NCBI GenBank assembly: GCA_946887385.1
Contig: CAMPKU010000025.1
Location: forward strand, 1-26,288
Direction of reading: 5' to 3'
Origin: an uncultured Gammaproteobacteria bacterium
Lineage (GTDB): Bacteria > Pseudomonadota > Gammaproteobacteria > Rariloculales > Rariloculaceae
DNA: 26,288 nucleotides
Of this stretch, positions 1-7,858 are shown in pieces. Under the pieces are notes generated by a model that saw nothing but the letters and a program-made list of their open reading frames with translations, searched no databases and had not been told where the DNA came from. Each line of letters starts with the position of its first letter. Within the stretch, counting starts at the first letter, position 1. The translations under genes were made by a program, and so were the position numbers.

Positions 1-1
1 C

Positions 2-1423
2 GCCGTCATGATCGAAGTCGGCGCACACCACGCCGCGCCCCGACGTCCGCGTCGCGAGGCCCAAGGCGTCCGCTTCGTTGGTATACGTACCGGCGCTGTT
101 CATGACGAACGCCCGGCTGGCATCGGAGTGGTAAGTGTCGTTGGGCGTGAGAAACGAAACCGGATAGCCGTTCGTGTGATAGATGTCGAGATCGGCGTCG
201 TTGTCGATGTCGAGAAAACACGCCGCCCAACCGAAGGAGCCGTCGGCCACGCCGAGCCGCGTGGCGTCATCGACGATGAGAGAGGAACTGCCGTCATTCG
301 AATAAAAGCGGTTGCCCCACGGCTTCAAATTCACTCGCTCGTCGCCGGGTCCCAAGATGCTCGTGACGAACCAATCGAGATCGCCGTCGTGGTCGACGTC
401 TCCAAGCGCGGACCCCATCCCGAATTGCGTGTTGCGTAAGGCCGGGTTGGCGAGACTCCGAAACGTTCGGTTGCCGTTGTTGATGAAGAGCTGGGTGGTG
501 CCGAAGTCGGCCGCCACGGCGATATCCGGCCAAAGATCGTCGTCGAGACGCGCAAAGGTGGCCGTGAACGTGAAATCTCCGATCTGCTTTTGACCGTGGA
601 AATCGGTGGTGCGGACAAGCCTCGTGAGCTCCGAGATGCCGGCTTCTTCGCTGACGTTCACATAGCGGATACCCGACCGATCCGAGTCGTTCCTCCACAA
701 GTGCTCGGTGGGCAGGGTGGGCGGCTCGCCATAGAGCTCGTCGAGCGTGCCCCAGTGCGTGAGGAACATGTCGAGGTCGCCGTCGAGATCGTAGTCGCCG
801 AAGCCTGCGGAGATCGTGTGCGCGGCGATCATCTGCTCGAGCTCGGGCGAATTCGACGTGACGTCGGTGAATCGACAGTTGCCCTGGTTCTCGTAGATCT
901 TGCTCGGGTCGTCGTAGATGCCGCCGAGAAACAGATCGAGATCGCCGTCGCCATCCATGTCGGCGAAAGCAGGCCCGCTGTGGCGATCGTTGTTCATACC
1001 GCCCGGACGCGTGTTCGCCACACCGGCTGTAGCCGCATGGTCCTCGAACTTCAGGCCTTCGCCTTGCTCGGCGAGCTGATTCAAGTAGAGGCGATTCGGT
1101 CCGCCGCCGCCGTTAGCCCCGCCCGTGTTGCCGTACGTGATGAACAAGTCGACGTCGCCGTCGCCGTCGCAATCGCCGGCTGCCGCGCCGCCGATCGTCA
1201 TGAACACGACTTGCCAATTGAGCAGCCCGCCTTCGTCGCGGCTGAAAAAGGAAGGGCGCGTGTAGCCCACCTGGTAGGCGATCTGCGAACGGGCGGTCAC
1301 GTCGACGAACGGCGTCATCGCCGTGGAAGTTGATTGCGCGACCGCACTTCCCCCTGCGCCTGCGCCGCAGGCACCGAAGGACAGGCCCAATATGGCCCCC
1401 GACACACTTAGTCGTGTTCGCAT
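2..1423 (-). CDS. Exported FG-GAP/VCBS repeat protein, CRTAC1-like (3' end beyond window)
   Basis: The first 474 codons are present and the C-terminus lies beyond the left edge. An N-terminal stretch of about 30 residues (MRTRLSVSGAILGLSF, then a Gly/Ala-rich run ending AVAQ) looks like an export signal. The only Cys near it is in FGACG, a poor lipobox, so lipidation is doubtful. The mature part has at least six calcium-loop-like repeats such as DCDGDGDVD, DMDGDGDLD, DYDLDGDLD and DVDHDGDLD, each followed by a short hydrophobic strand. They alternate with NRLYLNQ- or LFINNGN-type segments. This is the FG-GAP/VCBS beta-propeller pattern of CRTAC1-like proteins, which often end in an ASPIC/UnbV domain; whether this one does cannot be seen. 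Such proteins are extracellular or periplasmic and usually taken to be adhesive or carbohydrate-binding. The specific function is unknown. It lies downstream of the SDR gene on the same strand across a 162-base gap, so it may have its own promoter. Confidence 0.85.
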   Translation of the reverse strand, partial: MRTRLSVSGAILGLSFGACGAGAGGSAVAQSTSTAMTPFVDVTARSQIAYQVGYTRPSFFSRDEGGLLNWQVVFMTIGGAAAGDCDGDGDVDLFITYGNTGGANGGGGPNRLYLNQLAEQGEGLKFEDHAATAGVANTRPGGMNNDRHSGPAFADMDGDGDLDLFLGGIYDDPSKIYENQGNCRFTDVTSNSPELEQMIAAHTISAGFGDYDLDGDLDMFLTHWGTLDELYGEPPTLPTEHLWRNDSDRSGIRYVNVSEEAGISELTRLVRTTDFHGQKQIGDFTFTATFARLDDDLWPDIAVAADFGTTQLFINNGNRTFRSLANPALRNTQFGMGSALGDVDHDGDLDWFVTSILGPGDERVNLKPWGNRFYSNDGSSSLIVDDATRLGVADGSFGWAACFLDIDNDADLDIYHTNGYPVSFLTPNDTYHSDASRAFVMNSAGTYTNEADALGLATRTSGRGVVCADFDHDG

Positions 1424-1516
1424 CGCCGTTGGCCACCCCCGAGGCCTTGGGCGCAACCGACGCTCGCCAAGGCGGCGCCGGTCATCGACACTTCTTATGG
1501 TTCTTGAGCTTTCTTC

Positions 1517-1545
1517 ACACTACCGACGCTCAGGCACGTTGTCTA
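1517..1545 (-). promoter_or_regulatory. Possible sigma70 promoter for the FG-GAP gene
   Basis: On the minus strand TAGACA (1545-1540) matches the -35 consensus at five of six positions. It lies 17 bases before TAGTGT (1522-1517), which is only a 3/6 -10 match. It sits in the 162-base gap between the SDR stop and the FG-GAP start. I saw no clear terminator in that gap. This is a weak call resting on spacing and one good hexamer. Confidence 0.3.
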
Positions 1546-1585
1546 GTGCCGTGGGCGCCGCGCGGGGGTCGAGGGGGGAGCGCGA

Positions 1586-2296
1586 TTAAGTGAGCAGCCA
1601 GCCCCCGTCGATGACGAGGTTGATGCCGTTGACGCCGCGGTTCGCAAACAGGAAGTCGACAGCGCCGACGACGTCTTCGGTCGTTGCGAGCCGCCCACCG
1701 GGTGTGCGCTTCTCGATATTGGCGATGGCGTCCTTCTTTTCGGCCCAGGCCGGTGAGTCCGAGATGATGCCGGGGTGGATGGCGTTGAAGCGCACGGGCG
1801 CAAGCTCCACGGCCAGCGTGCGGATCAAGCTGCTGACGGCGCCGTTCACGGTGGTGATCGACGTCGAGCCGGGATACGGCCGCTCGCTGGCGAGGCCGCC
1901 GAACAGCACAGCCGATGCACCGGCGCCCATGCGCGGAAACAGCGTGTGGGCGACTTCCGTGTAGCCGATCAGCTTCAGCGTCACGATGGTGCGGGCGCGC
2001 GCCACGTTGTAGTCGCGCGCGCTGTTGTAATCGCGGTCCACGGCGACGAGAGCCAAATGATCGACGTGACCCAAGCTCGCGAGCTTGGCCTCGATCGTTT
2101 CGGGCTCCGATATGTCGACGGCGATGCCGCGCGTCGCGCCGCCGATCTCCTTCGCGACGGCCGCGGTACGTTCCTCGTTGCGCCCCGTGATGACGACATT
2201 GCAGCCTTTGTCGGCGTAAAACTGCGCGATCGCGTGCCCGATGCCGCCCGTGCCGCCGATGACGACCACGCTTTTGCTGGAATGGACGGTGCTCAT
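1586..2296 (-). CDS. SDR-fold protein with degenerate catalytic site
   Basis: A 236-residue short-chain dehydrogenase/reductase-like protein of normal length for classical SDRs. The Rossmann nucleotide-binding motif GGTGGIG is at residues 14-20. The C-terminal half reads like an SDR (RTLAVELAPVRFN, AIHPG, DGGW near the end). At the active site, where YxxxK is expected, the sequence is I147-T-T-V-N151, so both the catalytic Tyr and Lys are absent. The usual Ser-containing strand reads LFGGLAS. SDR subgroups lacking the canonical residues (for example Lin1944-like proteins) are known and have undetermined function. The ATG overlaps the TGA of the bicupin gene (ATGA), and an AAGGAG Shine-Dalgarno sequence lies inside the end of that gene, so the two are translationally coupled. 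A longer reading frame begins upstream at 2458 but would lie inside the bicupin gene. Substrate and activity are unknown. Confidence 0.88.
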   Translation of the reverse strand: MSTVHSSKSVVVIGGTGGIGHAIAQFYADKGCNVVITGRNEERTAAVAKEIGGATRGIAVDISEPETIEAKLASLGHVDHLALVAVDRDYNSARDYNVARARTIVTLKLIGYTEVAHTLFPRMGAGASAVLFGGLASERPYPGSTSITTVNGAVSSLIRTLAVELAPVRFNAIHPGIISDSPAWAEKKDAIANIEKRTPGGRLATTEDVVGAVDFLFANRGVNGINLVIDGGWLLT

Positions 2297-3201
2297 TGTG
2301 CAACTCCTTCGCGCTTCAATTGCTCGGCCACGTAGTCCCAATCGCGCGACCAGCGATAGGAGTTGCGCGCAGGCGGCTGTGGAGATTGCGTCTCGAGCCA
2401 ACGGACCGTGGCGTTGCTGCGGTTGTAGAACGCGTGTGTGCAACCGACACCGGCCCACAGAAAGTCACCGGGCTTCATGAGGTACTGCTCGTCGTCGGCC
2501 CAAGCTTCGACCTCACCATGCATGATGTAGTACGCCTCTTCGACGGGATGATCGTGCGGATGCGCGTTGGCGTTCGGCTCGTACTCGACCATGAACATGG
2601 TGTGCAGCGCGGCGTCGAGCCGCTGGTCGACGAGCATCTTGAGCGAGATGCCGCTATAGACGAGCAGGGCGGTGGCCATGCTGGCGGAGACTTTGGCCGC
2701 GTCTTTCTTGAGGCCCGTGCGAACGGAATCCACCTTGATGTCGTCTTCGCCCATCTTGAACAGGTGCCGCGAGGACACGTCGCGAATATCGAAATCCTCC
2801 ACCTGCACGGCCGGCGGCGGCCCGAGGAAATACGTGTCGTCGGCGAAATTCTCGCCCTTCGGGCACGGCGCGTTCATGTCGATCCAGCGCGCGGTGCCGC
2901 TCGCCGGCCCGAGCCAGGCATGCTTCATGCCGACGGGAATCAGCCCGCACGCGCCCGGCGAGAGGCGATACCCCCGGCCGTCGAGGATCAAGGTGGGAGT
3001 GCCCGCGAGAATATAGAAGCTCTTCTCGAACGACTGCATGTGCAAGTCCACCTTGCCGCCGGCGGCGAGCTCGCTAAGCCCCCAACCCGTGTGAACGGCG
3101 CCGATGGAACGGTCGGATAAAGCAAAGCGCCGGTAGCTCGAGGCGTGCCGCGGGAATGCAGGGGCCGGCTTGACGTCGGCGGCGCGAACGATGTGATGCA
3201 T
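2293..3201 (-). CDS. Bicupin protein (two cupin_2-like domains)
   Basis: This 302-residue protein has two cupin beta-barrels. The C-terminal barrel has a full metal site: H214-P-H216-D-H218 followed by E222, and a later H256 in the second cupin motif. H216, H218, E222 and H256 are the expected ligands. The N-terminal barrel (about residues 45-100) keeps the fold pattern (HMQSFEKSFYILAG, then a Gly-rich turn and KHAW) with a poorer set of ligands. Bicupins of this size include dioxygenases and ureidoglycine aminohydrolase-like enzymes, but no specific activity can be assigned. The ATG at 3201 was chosen because GCGGAG lies just upstream and the sequence before it is low-complexity Arg/Ala-rich reading. 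It ends in a 4-base overlap with the SDR gene, so the two products probably act in one pathway. Confidence 0.85.
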   Translation of the reverse strand: MHHIVRAADVKPAPAFPRHASSYRRFALSDRSIGAVHTGWGLSELAAGGKVDLHMQSFEKSFYILAGTPTLILDGRGYRLSPGACGLIPVGMKHAWLGPASGTARWIDMNAPCPKGENFADDTYFLGPPPAVQVEDFDIRDVSSRHLFKMGEDDIKVDSVRTGLKKDAAKVSASMATALLVYSGISLKMLVDQRLDAALHTMFMVEYEPNANAHPHDHPVEEAYYIMHGEVEAWADDEQYLMKPGDFLWAGVGCTHAFYNRSNATVRWLETQSPQPPARNSYRWSRDWDYVAEQLKREGVAQ

Positions 3202-3223
3202 GGTAAATCTCCGCTTGTCACCG

Positions 3224-3237
3224 CCATCCATGGACGG
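3224..3237. repeat. 14-bp imperfect inverted repeat ahead of the bicupin gene
   Basis: CCATCCATGGACGG has a perfect 8-bp palindromic core (TCCATGGA, 3227-3234) with partly matching flanks. It lies 23 bases upstream of the bicupin start codon, in the 202-base divergent region. It could be an operator half-site pair, but the palindrome is short and may be chance. Confidence 0.25.
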
Positions 3238-3342
3238 TGTGCCGTTAGTGTAAATGAGGGGCGGCCGCGCAGCCCGCGCAGGCCGGCATCCGCCGGCGAT
3301 TCGGCTGCGCATGGGGCCGAAAGGCCGCACCAACCGCGTCGA

Positions 3343-3370
3343 TTGACACCCCCGGGCGCCCCCCTATACC
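3343..3370 (+). promoter_or_regulatory. sigma70-type promoter for the 3404 gene and hemW run
   Basis: A perfect -35 hexamer TTGACA (3343-3348) and TATACC (3365-3370, 4/6) are separated by 16 bases in the divergent region between the bicupin gene and the plus-strand run. Predicted transcription start is near 3377, about 27 bases before the first start codon. Confidence 0.6.
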
Positions 3371-3403
3371 GTCATTGGAAAGGAGCGTGAGAAGCGGGCT
3401 CGT

Positions 3404-3886
3404 ATGCGTAAATCAGGCGTCATGACTGCGCTGTTCGCGGCCGCAATACCGTGCTTGCCGTGGCTCGATGCCGACGCGCAGCTCGGCCTTTACACGCTGC
3501 CGAAGTCCGACTTCGTCTGGAACTGGGGCGAGATCAACCTCGAGAGGCGTTTCGGAAGCGCGGATATCGAAGTCAGTGGCAGCGAAGGCTTTTTCCGCTG
3601 CGACCTGAAGGCGCGGTTGCGGCCGGCGAGCCCTTTATCGACGGCGGACATTCGGGAGCTCGAATCGGCGCTGAACACGCGGCTCGACTTCATCTACGCC
3701 ACCAGCCAGTACATGAACTCGCTCGAGTACCAGCGCGCGCTCGACTGGGCCACGCTCGACTGCAAGAAATACGAGCCCGAGCCCGCGAGCCCCGAAGAGC
3801 AGGCGGAACGCGAGAACGACGCGCGCGAGAAGATGCTGCGCGAGCTCGAGCGCCGCCGCGCGCGCCAGCAGCGCAACAACGATTAG
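3404..3886 (+). CDS. Small exported protein of unknown function
   Basis: A 160-residue protein not recognised as a named family. Residues 1-26 form a signal peptide (MRKSG, hydrophobic ALFAAAIPCLPWL, then ADAQ as a likely cleavage site), so it should be periplasmic. The mature part is about 135 residues with two cysteines, C66 in FFRCD and C120 in LDCKK, which could form a disulfide. The middle is predicted helical, and the last 35 residues are a highly charged Glu/Arg helix. The ATG at 3404 gives the full signal peptide. A second ATG at 3422 leaves a shorter hydrophobic segment and is possible. It has its own promoter and ends 7 bases before hemW, so the two are probably cotranscribed. That does not prove a link to heme handling. 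Confidence 0.7.
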   Translation: MRKSGVMTALFAAAIPCLPWLDADAQLGLYTLPKSDFVWNWGEINLERRFGSADIEVSGSEGFFRCDLKARLRPASPLSTADIRELESALNTRLDFIYATSQYMNSLEYQRALDWATLDCKKYEPEPASPEEQAERENDAREKMLRELERRRARQQRNND

Positions 3887-3893
3887 TCCAACG

Positions 3894-5084
3894 ATGAACG
3901 CATGCGGCTTGTCGGCCGGTGAGGATGCCGAGCTTCGTTTCGACAGCGTGCCGCCGCTGGCGCTGTACTTGCATCTGCCGTGGTGCGTGCGCAAGTGCCC
4001 GTATTGCGATTTCAACTCCTACCAAGCGCAAGGCGCATTACCGGACGAACAGTACGTGCAAGCGCTGTTGCGCGATCTGCGCACCGAGCTGAAGCTCGTG
4101 GCAGGGCGGCGCATCGAGACGATCTTCCTCGGCGGGGGCACGCCAAGTCTATTCTCGGGCCGCGCGATCGCGAGCTTGCTCGATGGCCTGCGCGCCGAGG
4201 TCGAGCTAGCGCCCGACGTGGAGGTTACGCTCGAAGCGAACCCAGGAGCCGTGGATGCCGCGCGCTTCGCGGCGTTTCGCGCCGCCGGCGTGAACCGCCT
4301 GTCGATCGGCGTTCAGAGCTTCCGCGACGCGCAGCTCCGCGCGCTTGGCCGCGTGCACGACGCGGCCGAGGCCGCGACCGCCGTAGCGAACGCCCGCGCG
4401 GCCGGCTTCGAGAACCTGAATCTGGATCTGATGTACGGCTTGCCGAATGACGACGCGGCCGGCGCCGAAGCCGATCTCGAACGGGCGATGGAGCTCGAAC
4501 CTTCGCATCTGTCGTGGTATCAGCTCACGCTCGAGCCGAACACGGCGTTTCACCGCAGGCCCCCGGCGCTGCCCGACGACGAGGCCGTGGCGCGCATCGA
4601 GGAGCGCGGCCGTGCGTTGCTGGCGGCGCACGGCTATGAACGGTACGAAGTCTCTGCGTACGCGCGGGCGGGCGGCCGCTGCCGGCACAACTTGAACTAT
4701 TGGCAGTTCGGCGACTACCTGGGCCTCGGCGCGGGCGCCCACGGAAAGATCACGCTGCGCGACGAAGGCGCCATCGCTCGCCGGTCGAAGACGCGCAATC
4801 CGCGTACGTATCTCGAGCGCGCCGGCTCGGCGAATACGGCGGAGGAGGAGCGCGTCACGACGCGGCGCCAGGCGGCCCTCGAATTCTTGATGAACGCGTT
4901 ACGCGTGCTCGACGGTACCTCGGCGGCCATTTTCGCCGCACGGGCCGGCCAGCCCATGACTGCGATCGCCGCGCCGCGCGCCGCGGCCATCGCGCGCGGC
5001 TGGCTCAGCACCGAGCCGGAGACGTTACGCGCCACGGCGGCCGGCACCGAGCGCTTGAATCGAGTGCTCGAGCTGTTCGCGTAA
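3894..5084 (+). CDS. hemW: Radical SAM heme chaperone HemW
   Basis: A 396-residue radical SAM protein, close to the usual HemW length. The [4Fe-4S] cluster motif CxxxCxxC is at C31, C35 and C38 within HLPWCVRKCPYCDFNSY, which is the HemW signature. GGGTPS, the ANPG segment and IGVQSF follow. Further on are LSWYQLTLEPNT and the HNLNYWQFGDYLG block, shared with E. coli YggW/HemW. HemW binds heme and inserts it into respiratory enzymes in the cytoplasm; it is distinct from the coproporphyrinogen dehydrogenase HemN, which it resembles. The start is 7 bases after the preceding stop with no strong Shine-Dalgarno sequence, which suggests translational coupling. In many gammaproteobacteria hemW follows rdgB. 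That gene is not present here; a small exported protein occupies the upstream position. Confidence 0.95.
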   Translation: MNACGLSAGEDAELRFDSVPPLALYLHLPWCVRKCPYCDFNSYQAQGALPDEQYVQALLRDLRTELKLVAGRRIETIFLGGGTPSLFSGRAIASLLDGLRAEVELAPDVEVTLEANPGAVDAARFAAFRAAGVNRLSIGVQSFRDAQLRALGRVHDAAEAATAVANARAAGFENLNLDLMYGLPNDDAAGAEADLERAMELEPSHLSWYQLTLEPNTAFHRRPPALPDDEAVARIEERGRALLAAHGYERYEVSAYARAGGRCRHNLNYWQFGDYLGLGAGAHGKITLRDEGAIARRSKTRNPRTYLERAGSANTAEEERVTTRRQAALEFLMNALRVLDGTSAAIFAARAGQPMTAIAAPRAAAIARGWLSTEPETLRATAAGTERLNRVLELFA

Positions 5085-5110
5085 AACAAAAAGGGACGGG
5101 AGGAGCCAGC

Positions 5111-5956
5111 ATGAAGTTGAAGTATTGGTTAGCGGTTGCCCTGGTTGTAGCGGCGCTTGCGCCGTTGGATGCGCGCTCGCAGGCGGCGCCTACCACGCCT
5201 CGCATCTATATATTCGACAACGGCGCGATTCGCGGCCTCGATCCCGCGCTGTTCAATTTTCGCCGCGAGGAGCTCGGCGAGGTGGACTTCGTCAACATCT
5301 CGTACCTCATCGTTCACCCGCGCGGCACGCTGATGTTTGACGCGGGCGCCGTGCCGGACAGTCACTTCAAAGGTGACGGCACCCCGGTGGTAGAAGGCGT
5401 GGTAACGGCCACGCAGCCCTTGCTGCCGCAGCTCGCCGCGGCCGGCTACGCGCCGAGCGATATCACGCACTTCGCGTTGTCGCACTTCCACTCGGACCAT
5501 ACGGGCAACGCCAACGCGTTCGCCGGCGCCACGTGGATCGTGCAGAAGGCCGAGCGCGACTACATGTTCGCCGACAGCCCGCAGGGCATCATCCAGCCCG
5601 ACACGTACGCGGCGCTGCGCAACGCCGACACGAAGATCCTCGACAACGAGGATTTCGACGTCTTCGGCGACGGCTCCGTCGTCGTGATGGCCACGCCGGG
5701 CCACACGCCGGGGCACCAAGTGGTGGCGGTCAAGCTCGCAAACCGCGGTCCCGTCGTGCTCGGCGGAGACCTCTATCACTATCCCGAGGAGCTCACGACC
5801 GGCCGCGTGCCGACGTTCGAGTTCGATGCCGAGCAGTCGAAAGCGTCGCGCGCGCGGATCGAGCGCTACCTAAAGGACAACGGTGCAACGCTGTGGATCG
5901 AGCACGACATCGCCACGCACGCCGCGTTGCCGAAGTCGCCGGGCTACGTGGATTAG
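5111..5956 (+). CDS. Exported metallo-beta-lactamase-fold hydrolase, AHL-lactonase-like
   Basis: A 281-residue protein with an N-terminal signal peptide (MKLKYWLAVALVVAALAPL, cleavage near SQA). The MBL-fold dinuclear metal site is complete: H125-F-H127-S-D129-H130, then H198 in GHTPGH, D220 in GGDLYHY and H265 in EHD. The HxHxDH, TPGHTPGH and late His arrangement resembles the N-acyl-homoserine lactonase branch (AiiA/AttM type) more than class B beta-lactamases or glyoxalase II. The substrate is unproven. Export to the periplasm would suit an extracellular lactone or ester. The ATG at 5111 has a strong GGAGGAG Shine-Dalgarno sequence. An in-frame extension upstream overlaps hemW and is rejected. 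It begins 26 bases after hemW and ends 7 bases before the methyltransferase. Confidence 0.88.
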   Translation: MKLKYWLAVALVVAALAPLDARSQAAPTTPRIYIFDNGAIRGLDPALFNFRREELGEVDFVNISYLIVHPRGTLMFDAGAVPDSHFKGDGTPVVEGVVTATQPLLPQLAAAGYAPSDITHFALSHFHSDHTGNANAFAGATWIVQKAERDYMFADSPQGIIQPDTYAALRNADTKILDNEDFDVFGDGSVVVMATPGHTPGHQVVAVKLANRGPVVLGGDLYHYPEELTTGRVPTFEFDAEQSKASRARIERYLKDNGATLWIEHDIATHAALPKSPGYVD

Positions 5957-5963
5957 GCGCGGC

Positions 5964-6689
5964 ATGGCCACCGTCGCGGAGCATTACGAGCGGCTGTTGG
6001 CCGACGTCTATTCGTGGATGTACGGCGGGTGGGACGCATCGCTGGCGCGCTATACGGAGTTCTTCGCCGCGCGCAACGTGGCGCCGCGCGGCTCGGCTCG
6101 CGCCATCGATCTTGGCGCAGGCTGCGGGTTCCAAACGATTCCATTGGCACGACGCGGCTTCACGGTCACGGCCATCGACCTCGATCGCAAATTGCTGGCC
6201 GAGCTCGAGCAGCACCTCAACGACGAGAAGGTCGAAATCGTGTGTGCCGATCTCACGGAGTTCCGGCGCCATGCGCCGCAGAGCGCCGAGCTGATCGTGT
6301 GCATGGTCGACACGTTGCTGCACTTGCCGTCGGAGGAAGCCGTGGGGCGCTTATTGAGCGACGTGGCCGCGGCGCTGGAGCCCGACGGCACTTTCATCGC
6401 GACCTTTCGTGACTTCTCGATCGAGACCACAGGCCTCGATCGTTTCATTTCCGTGCGCAGCGACGAGCAGACGGTTTTCGACTGCTTCCTGGAGTTCGAG
6501 CCGGCGAGTGTCAAGGTTCACGACCTCGTCCATCGGCGCGTAGACGGTAGCTGGCAGTTCGCGAAGAGCTTCTATCGGAAGCTGCGCCTGTCGACGGCCT
6601 GGGTGATCGTTGCGCTGCGCACGGCAGGTTTCGCGAAGATCGAAACCGGCCTGGACCGCGGCCTCGTGGTGGTTACCGCCAACAAGTGA
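5964..6689 (+). CDS. Class I SAM-dependent methyltransferase
   Basis: A 241-residue cytoplasmic protein with the class I methyltransferase core. SAM-binding motif I is D49-LGAGCG. An acidic residue ends strand 2 in AIDLD, a CADLTEF segment matches motif II, and motif III lies around LEPDGTFIATFRD. The N-terminal part (HYERLLADVYSWMYGG) is typical of small-molecule methyltransferases that close over the substrate. The substrate cannot be deduced. It starts 7 bases after the exported hydrolase with no strong Shine-Dalgarno sequence, so it is probably read from the same message. Confidence 0.85.
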   Translation: MATVAEHYERLLADVYSWMYGGWDASLARYTEFFAARNVAPRGSARAIDLGAGCGFQTIPLARRGFTVTAIDLDRKLLAELEQHLNDEKVEIVCADLTEFRRHAPQSAELIVCMVDTLLHLPSEEAVGRLLSDVAAALEPDGTFIATFRDFSIETTGLDRFISVRSDEQTVFDCFLEFEPASVKVHDLVHRRVDGSWQFAKSFYRKLRLSTAWVIVALRTAGFAKIETGLDRGLVVVTANK

Positions 6690-6708
6690 CGAGCCGTACC
6701 GCACGCGC

Positions 6709-6737
6709 TTGACCCGCTCCGGCGGGCTGAGGATGAT
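6709..6737 (+). promoter_or_regulatory. Possible sigma70 promoter for the DUF3500-M23 genes
   Basis: TTGACC (6709-6714) and GATGAT (6732-6737) are separated by exactly 17 bases in the 78-base gap before the DUF3500 gene. Hexamer matches are 5/6 and 4/6. No terminator was seen upstream of it. Confidence 0.45.
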
Positions 6738-6767
6738 CCAACGACGCCGGGCGCGAAGGGAGCGAGT

Positions 6768-7850
6768 ATGCGAAGTTCAGCGATCGTCTTGGCCGGGTTC
6801 GCCTGGCTAGCCGCGACGTCCGCTCTCGCGCAAGAGTCGAGCCGCGTCACGGCCACGGAGGATATGGTAGCTGCGGCGAGCGCCTTGCTCGCCACCGTAT
6901 CCGGTGGCCCCGGTGGAACCGAGTCGTTGCTGGGCTTCGACAAGGGGAAAAATCTGGCGCTCGACCTCGACGACGAGGCGCGCCAGGACTGGGCCTACTG
7001 GCCCACGGAGCGCGTCGGTGTGCCGCTCGATCTCATGACGGCCGACCAGCGGCGGCTCACGCATCAGCTTCTCACGTCGCTGCTCAGCGCCCGTGGCTAC
7101 CTGAAAGTGGTGCAAATCATGCAGCTCGAGCAGATTCTCGGCATGCTCGACACGGCCGGCTTGCCGCGCGGCGTCGGCCACTACGAGCTCGCGTTTTTCG
7201 GCAAGCCATCGCTCACAGACCCTTGGTCGTGGCGTTTCGAGGGTCACCACGTGTCGTTGAACGTGGCGGTTGCGCCGGCAGGGGTCAGCGTGACGCCGTC
7301 ATTCTTCGGCTCGAATCCCGGCGAGGTTCGCAGCGGTCCGCTCACGGGCTTCCGCGTGCTGGGCGCCGAGGAAGATCTCGCCCGCGAGCTCGTCACCTCG
7401 CTCACTGCCCCGCAGCGTGCGAAGGCGATCGTTTCGGCCGAAGCGCCGCGCGACATTTTCACGGGCAATATCGGCAAGCCAGCGGATCAATGGGAATCGT
7501 GGCGCGAGACGCTGCAACCGGCTGGCATCGCCGTCGCCGAGCTGAACGAGGTTCAGCAGCATTGGGTGCGCCGCATTCTCGACGAGGTGGTAGGCGTCTA
7601 CCGGCCCGAGCTTTCGGCCGACTTCCTGCAAAGCATCGATGCCGCAACGTTGAGCTTTGCGTGGCTGGGCGCCGTCGAGCGCGGCGCGCCGCACTATTTC
7701 CGCCTGCAAGGCAGCGACTTCGTGTTCGAGTACGACAACGTGCAGGACAACGGCAACCATGTGCACTCCGTGTGGCGCAGCAAGTCAGACGACTTCGGCA
7801 TGCGCTTGCTCGGTGATCACTACCGCACGTCCCACGTGCGGCCGGAGTAG
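6768..7850 (+). CDS. DUF3500 family exported protein
   Basis: A 360-residue protein with a signal peptide ending near SALAQ. The mature part shows the DUF3500 pattern: GVPLDLMTADQRRL, ARGYLKVVQIMQLEQIL, the ELAFFGKPS ... WSWRFEGHHVSLN block, a TPSFFGSNPGEV segment, LGAEEDLAREL, and a C-terminal HVHSVWR ... DFGMRLLGDHY block. The conserved FEGHH and NHVHSVW histidines could be catalytic or metal-binding, but this is inference. The family has no established biochemical role. The gene has a good AAGGGAG ribosome-binding site and its own probable promoter. It is followed after 8 bases by an M23 peptidase gene, so the two are likely cotranscribed. Confidence 0.85.
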   Translation: MRSSAIVLAGFAWLAATSALAQESSRVTATEDMVAAASALLATVSGGPGGTESLLGFDKGKNLALDLDDEARQDWAYWPTERVGVPLDLMTADQRRLTHQLLTSLLSARGYLKVVQIMQLEQILGMLDTAGLPRGVGHYELAFFGKPSLTDPWSWRFEGHHVSLNVAVAPAGVSVTPSFFGSNPGEVRSGPLTGFRVLGAEEDLARELVTSLTAPQRAKAIVSAEAPRDIFTGNIGKPADQWESWRETLQPAGIAVAELNEVQQHWVRRILDEVVGVYRPELSADFLQSIDAATLSFAWLGAVERGAPHYFRLQGSDFVFEYDNVQDNGNHVHSVWRSKSDDFGMRLLGDHYRTSHVRPE

Positions 7851-7858
7851 GGCCGCCG

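Noticed and set aside
590..1333. 247-residue open frame on the plus strand opposite the FG-GAP gene
   Set aside because: Its Val/Ala/Asp/Glu-rich text mirrors the Asp/Gly repeats of the minus-strand gene, whose calcium-loop motifs are clear.
4700..5110. Upstream extension of the exported hydrolase to 4700
   Set aside because: It would overlap hemW by almost 400 bases. The ATG at 5111 has a strong GGAGGAG site and begins a proper signal peptide.
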